Shown: piece after piece, positions 1 through 7,394 of the stretch
Position numbering within the stretch: position 1 is the stretch's first letter
Layout of the letters: each line of letters begins with the position of its first letter
NCBI RefSeq assembly: GCF_000014145.1
Contig: NC_008255.1
Coordinates: forward strand, 4,046,001 to 4,110,000
Direction: 5' to 3'
Source: Cytophaga hutchinsonii ATCC 33406
GTDB taxonomy: Bacteria; Bacteroidota; Bacteroidia; Cytophagales; Cytophagaceae
DNA: 64,000 nt
Made by a program: the position numbers and the translations under genes
Notes under the pieces: model-generated
Databases searched by the model: none
Told to the model about the DNA's origin: nothing
Seen by the model: the letters and a program-made list of their open reading frames with translations, nothing else

Positions 1-298
1 TGATATTCATAATCCAAAATCAAACGCCAAGACGTCGGGTTTTTTACCTGAAGAGCGCGAATGGATGAGTAAATTCTTTGACTCCGGTTTTGTTGATGCA
101 TTCAGGCATTTTAATGAAGAGCCGCACCACTATACCTGGTGGAGTTACCGGGCCGGATCAAGAGGTAAAAATCTGGGTTGGCGAATTGATTATCATTCAG
201 TAACACAGGAAATGGTTGGGAAATTAAAGCGTTCCGTAATTTTACCGGATGCCATACATTCTGACCATTGTCCTGTTTTATTAGAAATTATTCCCTAA
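1..298 (+). CDS. xth: Exodeoxyribonuclease III, C-terminal part (partial)
   Basis: Only the last 98 or so codons are in the window; the reading frame is open from base 2 to a TAA at 296. The translation carries the C-terminal signatures of the ExoIII/AP-endonuclease (EEP) family: an NPKS-N-AG-like stretch followed by the PEER(E)W helix, the GWRIDYHSVT block that corresponds to the conserved GWRLDY motif, and SDHCPVLLEI, whose SDH holds the catalytic histidine. Family members cut DNA 5' of abasic sites and remove 3' blocking groups in base excision repair. The start lies upstream of the window. The next gene begins 119 bases downstream, so it is probably a separate unit. Confidence 0.9.
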   Translation, partial: DIHNPKSNAKTSGFLPEEREWMSKFFDSGFVDAFRHFNEEPHHYTWWSYRAGSRGKNLGWRIDYHSVTQEMVGKLKRSVILPDAIHSDHCPVLLEIIP

Positions 299-417
299 TA
301 AATTTGTTTCTATTCAGAATTTGGTATATTGCTATACTAAAATAATTAACGTTTATTCGCATGCTGCGTATAAGAAAAAATTGTTAATATAAGTACATTA
401 TAATTTCTCACGATACA

Positions 418-2178
418 ATGAAAAAATCGTTACTACCACTTTTACTTGCAGTTTTTGTAATGGGATCTTGTTCCAATGACAAAGACGGAAAATCTGAAAA
501 TGCTGAAGCATTAATAGAAGCCAAAGGCGGTAAATATTCTGGTGGAATTTTTAAGTACAATGAATCCGAGTTTCTTAAAAATTTATTCCCGCATAACATT
601 ACTGATGCTACTTCATACAGAATTGCATCTCAGGTTTATGAAGGCTTGTTAAAATTCTCACAGGATTCGTTGCAGCTTACAAATGGCTTGGCTGAAAGCT
701 ATACCGTTGATGAAACACAAACGATTTACACATTTAAACTTCGTAAAGGTGTTAAGTTTCATGATAACGCTTGTTTCCCAGAAGGAAAAGGCCGTGAGTT
801 TACTGCAGAAGATGTGAAATATTGCTTCAGCTTACTGTGTACATCTAATCCTCAGCAAAATCAAGGTTTCAGCATGTTCCAGGGAATTCTTAAAGGTGCA
901 GATGCTTACTATGAAGCAAGTACCGGCGGAAAAAAACCTGAATTTGAAGTAGAAGGTATCAAAGTTATTGATCCGTATACAATTGAATTTACATTACTGG
1001 AGCCAAACTCTATTTTCCCATACAATCTTGCAAGACCATTCACATTTATCTTTGCTAAAGAAGCATATGAAAAATATGGCCAGGAAATGCGTGTTAAAGC
1101 GGTAGGGACAGGTCCATTTGTTATTTCAAGCATTGACGAAGGAACTTCCGTTAACTTATTAAAAAATCCGAACTATTACCTGAAAGATGAAGCAGGTAAC
1201 CAACTTCCTTATTTGAATGGTATTGCTGTTAAATTCTTAAAAGATCGTAAAATTGAATTGATCGAATTTAAGAAAGGCAATTTCCACATGATGTACCGTT
1301 TACCAACTGACTTCATTATTGATATTGAAGAACAATCTGTAAAGAAAACCGGCGAATACGGAATGTATGAATTACAGAAAAATCCTGAAATGGCTGTGCA
1401 CTTCCTTTCTTTTGCAAACCAGGGAAAAATGTTCAGCAACATTAATCTTCGTAAAGCAATTTCTTTTGGTATCGATAGAAAAATGATTTTGGATAAAGTA
1501 TTGGATGGTGAAGGCGATGCTCCTGGCTTCTGGGGAATTACACCGGTAAACGTTTTCCCTCAATATGATGCAAAATCAATTACCGGATATACCTTAAACT
1601 TAGATTCTGCAAACTATTACCTTAAAAAGGCCGGTTTCAAAAGCGGTGCAGATGTTCCTAAAATTGTTCTTGAGCTTAACTCAGACGGCGGAAGAAATGA
1701 AGCTGTAGCATCGGAAGTAAGAACACAATTAAAAAACAACCTGAACATCACAATCGAAACAAATGTAGTTACTACTGCAACATTGATCGATAACATGATC
1801 GGAGGTAAATCAGATCTGTTCCGTGTAGGTTGGATTGCTGATTATCCGAGTCCTGAAAACTTCCTTTGGTATTTGTATGGTAAAAACGTACCTGCAGGTC
1901 CTTCAAGTTCTTCTTACCCGAACATGGCACGTTACAAAAACAGCAAATTTGATGAGTTATATGAAAAAGGTTTAAAAGCTCAAACTGATGCTGATGCCTA
2001 TAAATATTTCTTAGAAGCTGAAAAAGTTGCGATGTATGAAGCTCCAATCGTAGTATTATGGTACGATGAAGCATACAGATTAATGCAGCCAACTGTTAAA
2101 AACTTCCCGAACAACGCAATGCAATACAGAGATTTCACAGCTGTTTATTTAACTCCTTCTAAGAGCGAAGCAAAATAA
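418..2178 (+). CDS. ABC transporter substrate-binding lipoprotein, peptide/oligopeptide type (SBP_bac_5)
   Basis: 586 aa, the usual length for an OppA/DppA-type binding protein. A lipoprotein signal peptide ends in VMGSC with Cys18 as the lipid-modified residue. The body has the hallmark order of the family: an early YEGLLKF segment, the LRKGVKFHD block, the FTAEDVKY segment, and later GTGPFV, LRKAISFGIDR and the RVGWIADYPSPENF region. The family captures peptides or related solutes and hands them to an ABC permease. No permease or ATPase gene lies beside it, so the partner must be elsewhere, or the protein acts as an orphan receptor. A strong terminator follows at 2222. The specific ligand cannot be read from sequence. 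Confidence 0.88.
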   Translation: MKKSLLPLLLAVFVMGSCSNDKDGKSENAEALIEAKGGKYSGGIFKYNESEFLKNLFPHNITDATSYRIASQVYEGLLKFSQDSLQLTNGLAESYTVDETQTIYTFKLRKGVKFHDNACFPEGKGREFTAEDVKYCFSLLCTSNPQQNQGFSMFQGILKGADAYYEASTGGKKPEFEVEGIKVIDPYTIEFTLLEPNSIFPYNLARPFTFIFAKEAYEKYGQEMRVKAVGTGPFVISSIDEGTSVNLLKNPNYYLKDEAGNQLPYLNGIAVKFLKDRKIELIEFKKGNFHMMYRLPTDFIIDIEEQSVKKTGEYGMYELQKNPEMAVHFLSFANQGKMFSNINLRKAISFGIDRKMILDKVLDGEGDAPGFWGITPVNVFPQYDAKSITGYTLNLDSANYYLKKAGFKSGADVPKIVLELNSDGGRNEAVASEVRTQLKNNLNITIETNVVTTATLIDNMIGGKSDLFRVGWIADYPSPENFLWYLYGKNVPAGPSSSSYPNMARYKNSKFDELYEKGLKAQTDADAYKYFLEAEKVAMYEAPIVVLWYDEAYRLMQPTVKNFPNNAMQYRDFTAVYLTPSKSEAK

Positions 2179-2221
2179 CACTGAGAGAATCTTCGTTGTA
2201 GAAGAACTATATTAATCATTT

Positions 2222-2264
2222 AAAACCCGTAATAATTTCACAAGAAATATATTACGGGTTTTTT
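2222..2264 (+). terminator. Rho-independent terminator after the binding-protein gene
   Basis: A 13-bp perfect stem (AAAACCCGTAATA at 2222-2234 with TATTACGGGTTTT at 2250-2262) and a 15-nt loop, followed by more T residues, 44 bases after the stop codon. Confidence 0.8.
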
Positions 2265-2301
2265 CTCATAACATACTATAGTATTTCAATCTATTGTATA
2301 C

Positions 2302-5300
2302 ATGGTGCATGACACAACATACGATGAGTTATTATCCAATCTCAGACAATACAAAAAGAAGTATTATCTAAACAGATTGGTGCGTGGTTCATTAATCACT
2401 ATTGGATTATTGTCTGCTGTATTTTTAGCTCTTGCTCTATCTGAGCATTATGGCAGGTTTAATAGTATCGTCCGTTTATCTTTTCTTTTATTGCTTATGG
2501 CCAGTGTTGGCTATACATTAATCAGCTGGGTAGGAAATCCGATCATTAAGCTGCTACAGCTTGATAAGGCATTATCCAATGAAGAAGCATCCAGACAAAT
2601 CGGACAATTTTTTCCGGAGATAAAAGACAAGCTTACCAATACGCTACAGCTTCATGCCAGTACAAACCGATCCAGCAACGATCTCATTCTGGCCAGTATC
2701 AAACAAAAGACAAAAGAGCTAAATACCTTTACATTTTCTGGTGCGATTGATCTATCAGAAAACCGTAAATATTTCAGATTTGTTCTACCACCTATATTTC
2801 TAATAATCATATTATTAATTGTTATACCAAGTTTATTAACAGATAGTGCAAACCGTATAATTAAATTTGATAAGCAATTTTTAGAACCGGCACCGTTTCA
2901 GTTCAATCTTTTGAATAAAAATTTGTCTGCCTACAAAAATGAAGATGTTGAGGTAGAGCTGGAATTGATCGGAAATGAAATTCCGGATCAATGTTATATT
3001 CTGATTCACGATCAGCGTTTTAAATTGAAGCGTAAAACCAACGGTGTTTTTACCTACGATTTTAAAAATGTTCAGCGGGAAGAAACATTTGCTTTCGAAG
3101 CTGCCGGTTTCAGATCTGCTGAATACAATCTTGATGTGCAGGTTAAACCTGATATCAAAGGCCTGGATATTGTTTTAAATTATCCGGCATATCTTAAGAA
3201 ACCAGCTGAATCCATTAAAAATGGCGGAAACCTGACCATACCTGAGGGAACGACCGCCACGTGGAACATAGAAACCGTTCACACGGAAACCTTATTCATT
3301 TCTTTTGAAAGTGAAAAAGGGAAAGAAGTCAAAGGAGAAAAAGATGGAGAAACATTCCGTTTCAAAAAAACCATTCGAAACGATGATAAATACTCCTTGC
3401 TCGTTAATCAATCCAAACTAAACCAACCGGCACCGATACAATATAGTCTGCACGTTATTAAAGATCAGTATCCGGCACTATTGGTGGAAGAGTTCAGAGA
3501 CTCTACCTTGATGGAAGCAATTCAATTTGGAGGTTCATTATCAGATGATTATGGAATTAATCGACTGCAATTGCATTACGTATTAAAAGATGCTTCTAAG
3601 AAACCGGTAAAAAAAGGAAGCAAAACTATTCCGATCGAAACCGGTAAGTCCAATCAGACTTTTTATTTCACATGGAACATTGATTCCGTTCAAATAAATC
3701 CGGGACAGGAGCTGGAGTATTATTTAGAAGTATTTGATAATGATGGCGTAAATGGTTCAAAAAGTACAAAGTCTTCCGTATTCTCCTGGAAAATACCAAG
3801 TAAAGAAGAGTTATCAGAAGAATTAAAAACTGCTTCAACGTCTGCATCCAATCAATTCCAGGAAGTGGCAGAACAAGCTAAGCAACTGCAAAAAGAAATG
3901 CAGCAGCTGGAAGAACGCCTTAAGTCTAAAAAGCAATTGAGCTGGCAGGATAAAAAAGCGATGGAAGAGATGGTTAAAAAGAATCAGGCGCTGGAAAAAG
4001 AGCTGGAAAAACTTCAGGAAAACCTTAAAAAGCTTCAGGAAAAACAAGATAAATTTGATCCTGCTTCTCAGGAATTAGCCGAAAAAATGAAGCAGCTGGA
4101 AAAATTGATGAATCAACTGCTGGATGAAGAGACGAAGAAATTAATGGCCGAACTTGAAAAATTGCTTCAGGAGAATGCCAAAAAAGAAGATTTAGACAAG
4201 GCGTTAAAAAACCTTACAAATAAAGATAAGTACCTGGAGAAAGAACTGGAACGTAATCTTGAACTTTTCAAGCAGATGCAGTTTGACCGCGAGCTGGAAA
4301 ACAATATTCAAAAACTCGAGGAACTGGCTAAAAAAGAAGAGGAACTGGCGGAGAAAACACTGGATCAGAAAATACCAAAAGAAGAACTTGTTAAGGAGCA
4401 GGAAGAGCTCAACAAGGAGTTTGATCAATTAAAAGAGGAAATGAAAAACCTTGAAGAGTTGAATAAAGAATTAGAAAACAAAAAACCGTTAGAAGATCTT
4501 GATCAGGAGCAGCAGGATATTGATCAGGAAATGCAGAAAAGCAGCGAGGAATTAAAAAATAACCAGAGTAAAAAGGCAGGAGCTTCTCAGAAAGGTGCGG
4601 CAGACAAAATGAAAAAGATGTCTGAAAAAATGCAGCAGATGCAGCAGGACATGCAGGCTGAAGAAGCGGCTGAAAATATGAAAGATCTGCGGCAGATACT
4701 GGATAACCTGCTTCACGTTTCTTTTGATCAGGAAGCACTGATGAAAGAGTTCCGCAAGGTACAGCAGACAGATCCAAGATACATCACCCTGGGGCAGCAG
4801 CAGGTTAAATTAAAAGACGCAACAAAAATCATTAAGGACAGCTTATATGCCTTAGCGAAACGTGTTCCCCAGATTGAAGCATTTGTTACAAAAGAGGTTT
4901 TAGCCATGAACCAACATATGGATGCAGCCGTACAACACATTAAAGAACGCCGGCCGGATCTGGCTGCTGCGGATGAGCAGTATGCGATGACTTCTATGAA
5001 TAACCTGGCACTGATGCTGAATGAAGTGTTAAAACAAATGCAGCAGGAGATGGCAAGCTCACAGCCTAAAATGGGTAGTGCACAATGCAATAAGCCTAAG
5101 CCCGGTGCTTCAGGAAAACCAAAGCCGGGTAATATGAGCCAGATGCAGAAGAGCCTGAGTGAAAAAATTGAACAGCTGAAGAAAAGCGGATTAAGCGGAA
5201 AAAGCTATTCAGAAGAATTGGCTAAACTGGCGGCAGAACAGGAGATGCTTAGAAAGTCTTTACAGGAAATGGAAAAGATGATGAAAGAGCAGGGTGGGAA

Positions 5301-5628
5301 GCCGGGCAATGAGTTGAAGCAGTTGAGTGATATGATGGAACAAACGGAACGCGATTTGGTAAACAAAAACATTACCAACGAGACCATCATGCGTCAGCGC
5401 GAAATCCAGACACGTTTATTAGAAGCAGAAAAATCTGTTCGGGAACGTGAGTGGGATAACACGCGCGAATCTAAAACTGCTGATCAGAAGCCAAACGAAT
5501 ATCCTCCGTCCTTAGAGAAATATTTAAAAGCGAAAGAAAAGCAATTAGAACTGATTAAGACGATTCCGCCATCATATACGCCCTATTACAAAGAAGAAAT
5601 AGACGATTATTTTAAGAATCTCGATTAA
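2302..5628 (+). CDS. Giant coiled-coil membrane protein, DUF4175 family
   Basis: 1108 aa. The N-terminus is basic, then two hydrophobic segments at about residues 30-48 and 57-76 and a third at about 160-178. An extracytoplasmic beta-rich region (about 200-500) resembles the Ig-like middle of DUF4175 proteins. From about 510 to 880 it is almost uninterrupted coiled coil rich in K, E, Q and L (repeats such as KQLQKEMQQLEERLK), with a second Gln/Lys/Met-rich helical part to the end. DUF4175 is a conserved Bacteroidetes family of unknown function, and I assign none. The gene stands alone, 124 bases after the previous stop, and the next gene starts 106 bases later. The low-complexity coiled coil makes spurious SMC-like database hits likely. 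Confidence 0.75.
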   Translation: MVHDTTYDELLSNLRQYKKKYYLNRLVRGSLITIGLLSAVFLALALSEHYGRFNSIVRLSFLLLLMASVGYTLISWVGNPIIKLLQLDKALSNEEASRQIGQFFPEIKDKLTNTLQLHASTNRSSNDLILASIKQKTKELNTFTFSGAIDLSENRKYFRFVLPPIFLIIILLIVIPSLLTDSANRIIKFDKQFLEPAPFQFNLLNKNLSAYKNEDVEVELELIGNEIPDQCYILIHDQRFKLKRKTNGVFTYDFKNVQREETFAFEAAGFRSAEYNLDVQVKPDIKGLDIVLNYPAYLKKPAESIKNGGNLTIPEGTTATWNIETVHTETLFISFESEKGKEVKGEKDGETFRFKKTIRNDDKYSLLVNQSKLNQPAPIQYSLHVIKDQYPALLVEEFRDSTLMEAIQFGGSLSDDYGINRLQLHYVLKDASKKPVKKGSKTIPIETGKSNQTFYFTWNIDSVQINPGQELEYYLEVFDNDGVNGSKSTKSSVFSWKIPSKEELSEELKTASTSASNQFQEVAEQAKQLQKEMQQLEERLKSKKQLSWQDKKAMEEMVKKNQALEKELEKLQENLKKLQEKQDKFDPASQELAEKMKQLEKLMNQLLDEETKKLMAELEKLLQENAKKEDLDKALKNLTNKDKYLEKELERNLELFKQMQFDRELENNIQKLEELAKKEEELAEKTLDQKIPKEELVKEQEELNKEFDQLKEEMKNLEELNKELENKKPLEDLDQEQQDIDQEMQKSSEELKNNQSKKAGASQKGAADKMKKMSEKMQQMQQDMQAEEAAENMKDLRQILDNLLHVSFDQEALMKEFRKVQQTDPRYITLGQQQVKLKDATKIIKDSLYALAKRVPQIEAFVTKEVLAMNQHMDAAVQHIKERRPDLAAADEQYAMTSMNNLALMLNEVLKQMQQEMASSQPKMGSAQCNKPKPGASGKPKPGNMSQMQKSLSEKIEQLKKSGLSGKSYSEELAKLAAEQEMLRKSLQEMEKMMKEQGGKPGNELKQLSDMMEQTERDLVNKNITNETIMRQREIQTRLLEAEKSVREREWDNTRESKTADQKPNEYPPSLEKYLKAKEKQLELIKTIPPSYTPYYKEEIDDYFKNLD

Positions 5629-5734
5629 AAAGAATAAAACATCTGATGTCTGCAGAACAAACTTTGAAATGACTGTAGACTTATTTTGTTATTAATTATC
5701 AATGAAATAACTTGCAATACAATTAAGAAAACAC

Positions 5735-6136
5735 ATGGAATCCTTGCGCATACAGATCCCTTCATTAGTAGAAAACATTCGCATCGTTGAAAGTTTTATT
5801 GATAATGTTAAAGACACGTTTGAAATAGATGATGATATCTATGGCAACATAATGGTTGCTATTACTGAGTCAGTAAACAATGCTATCCGACACGGTAATA
5901 AAGAAGACAATAAAAAGAACGTTACATTAACGGCTTCCTGTACAGAGAATGTATTGGTATTTACTGTTGAAGACGAAGGCCCGGGTTTCAATCCTGATAC
6001 ACTTCCTGATCCGACTGCTCCAGAAAACATTGAAAAAGTAGGCGGAAGAGGAATCTTTTTGATGAAGCATCTAGCCGATGAAGTTAAGTTTTCAAATGAA
6101 GGACGTAAAGTAGAGTTAACCTTTTTTAATAATTAG
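5735..6136 (+). CDS. RsbW/SpoIIAB-like ATP-binding protein (anti-sigma factor type HATPase)
   Basis: 133 aa, the size of a stand-alone anti-sigma-factor kinase. The GHKL fold motifs are in order: N box E45-S-V-N-N-A-I-R-H-G, G1 box D80-E-G-P-G-F, and G2 box G103-G-R-G-I-F. There is no phosphoacceptor domain. In the RsbW/SpoIIAB family such proteins bind a sigma factor and phosphorylate an STAS anti-anti-sigma protein. No STAS, PP2C phosphatase or sigma gene is next to it, so the partner is unknown. Its stop lies 2 bases before the ybeY start, which implies a shared transcript. Confidence 0.82.
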   Translation: MESLRIQIPSLVENIRIVESFIDNVKDTFEIDDDIYGNIMVAITESVNNAIRHGNKEDNKKNVTLTASCTENVLVFTVEDEGPGFNPDTLPDPTAPENIEKVGGRGIFLMKHLADEVKFSNEGRKVELTFFNN

Positions 6137-6138
6137 AA

Positions 6139-6570
6139 TTGAAAGAAGAAACAATCTTCTTCTTTAAAGAAGATACTCAGTACCAATTAAGGCAACGTGC
6201 AGAAATACGTACCTGGCTGAATACAATTGCTAAAAAGGAAAAGTATTCCATCTTAGAACTCAACTATATTTTTTGTTCGGATGAATACCTTCTTCAAATG
6301 AACAGAGATTTTTTAGACCACGATTATTATACCGATATTATCACGTTTGATAATAGCGAAGTTAAAGGTAAAATAGAAGGGGATATTTTTATCAGCATTG
6401 ATCGGGTTAAAGACAATGCACAGCTCCAGCATTCAACAGTTAAAGATGAGTTGCACCGGGTATTGGCACATGGTCTGCTCCATTTAACCGGATATAAAGA
6501 CAAAACAACAAAGGAAAAGGAAATGATGCGGGCAAAAGAAGACGCATCCTTATCTTTGCGTAAATTCTGA
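6139..6570 (+). CDS. ybeY: Endoribonuclease YbeY, 16S rRNA maturation
   Basis: 143 aa with a TTG start placed two bases after the previous stop; there is no ATG before residue 53, so TTG fits the known domain length. YbeY is a zinc endoribonuclease acting in 16S rRNA 3'-end processing and ribosome quality control. The signature reads H111-GLL-H115-LTGYK-D121, so the first two metal-binding histidines of the HGxLHLxGYDH motif are present while the third histidine is Asp. I recall this KDK variant from other Bacteroidetes, so it is probably a lineage variant and not a defect. Co-transcribed with the upstream ATPase gene. Confidence 0.9.
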   Translation: MKEETIFFFKEDTQYQLRQRAEIRTWLNTIAKKEKYSILELNYIFCSDEYLLQMNRDFLDHDYYTDIITFDNSEVKGKIEGDIFISIDRVKDNAQLQHSTVKDELHRVLAHGLLHLTGYKDKTTKEKEMMRAKEDASLSLRKF

Positions 6571-6967
6571 TTAATGCATTTACTGATAGATTCAAACATA
6601 CTTATTCAATAATGAATCTATTAGGTTAAATAATATGTTCAGCTAGTAGCTGAAACGTGTATGTTTATACAGGGCAAATAGATAGTAAAGCAAACCTTAT
6701 ATGAAGTGCATGTAGATTCATTAAACATCGAAGCTATTAATCACAGTATATAAACCTGCCGGAAATCAGCGATCTTTCCTGATCCTGTTTCATACGAATC
6801 AATCTTCTCTGAATAACCATCTTTACAACTCTATCAACAGAAACAATCTAAACTTGTTTCTTTAGCATAATGAAGCACTCTGAATGATGTTAACAAACAA
6901 AAGCGTTGAATCAATATTAGCATTACCGTTTCATGAATGCATGAATAATAAAATGTTTTTCTTTATA

Positions 6968-6983
6968 TGTTTCACGTGGAACA
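6968..6983. promoter_or_regulatory. parS-type ParB-binding site, copy 1
   Basis: The sequence is TGTTTCACGTGGAACA, which fits the published bacterial parS consensus tGTTNCACGTGNAACa at every position. It is followed by TAAAG, as is copy 2. Confidence 0.85.
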
Positions 6984-7166
6984 TAAAGTCTCTAATTGAT
7001 TTGATTTATCTGTAAGGGGCTTTAAGAAATAGGAGGATTAGAGAGGATTATAATTGCGAAGAAATAGACATCCTGCTGATGGTTAGGTTTCGGATTATTG
7101 AAGCGTACTTTGCTTTTAAAACGTTATCTGTTAAATGCATTGTTAATACTTATAAAAAATAAAATA

Positions 7167-7182
7167 TGTTTCACGTGGAACA
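7167..7182. promoter_or_regulatory. parS-type ParB-binding site, copy 2
   Basis: Identical 16-mer to copy 1, in the same orientation, 199 bases downstream of it. Confidence 0.85.
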
Positions 7183-7272
7183 TAAAGTTTAAAAAAGAAT
7201 AAGTAATAATATTGGCATGTCCTTTTGTATACAAACATAACTGGACAGGACAAGGAAATACATAGCATACAA

Positions 7273-7288
7273 TGTTTCACGTGGAACA
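7273..7288. promoter_or_regulatory. parS-type ParB-binding site, copy 3
   Basis: Identical 16-mer, same orientation, 106 bases after copy 2. Confidence 0.85.
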
Positions 7289-7347
7289 TAATACACACTG
7301 ATATTTGATATGTATACAGATATTAATATAAAAAAATTAAAACAGAT

Positions 7348-7363
7348 TGTTTCACGTGGAACA
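7348..7363. promoter_or_regulatory. parS-type ParB-binding site, copy 4
   Basis: Identical 16-mer, same orientation, 75 bases after copy 3 and 31 bases upstream of the mnmG start codon. ParB bound here could affect mnmG transcription. Confidence 0.85.
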
Positions 7364-7394
7364 AAACTGAAATAAGTAATAAAATTAAAAGAAT

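Larger units (their letters stand above)
6571..7394. other. 824-bp gene-free region carrying a parS cluster
   Basis: No credible coding sequence on either strand. It holds four exact copies of a 16-bp parS-type sequence within 396 bases (listed separately), with AT-rich spacers of different sequence, so this is not one duplicated segment. It directly precedes mnmG, a gene that sits beside the replication origin in many bacteria. The last parS copy ends 31 bases before the mnmG start, so the mnmG promoter must overlap this region. Confidence 0.75.

Noticed and set aside
299-306. TAAATTTG as promoter of the peptide-binding lipoprotein gene
   Set aside because: It matches TAnnTTTG, but it sits directly at the stop of the previous gene, 112 bases before the ATG and without a -33 TTG; too weak alone.
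3835-4777. Overlapping minus-strand frames rich in Phe and Leu in the coiled-coil gene
   Set aside because: They are antisense shadows of the Lys/Glu-rich repeats (AAA/GAA read backwards as Phe/Phe), so their membrane-like look is an artefact.
6968-7363. CRISPR array suggested by four short identical repeats
   Set aside because: The repeats are only 16 bp, spacers range from 59 to 183 bases, and there are no cas genes; the sequence fits parS.
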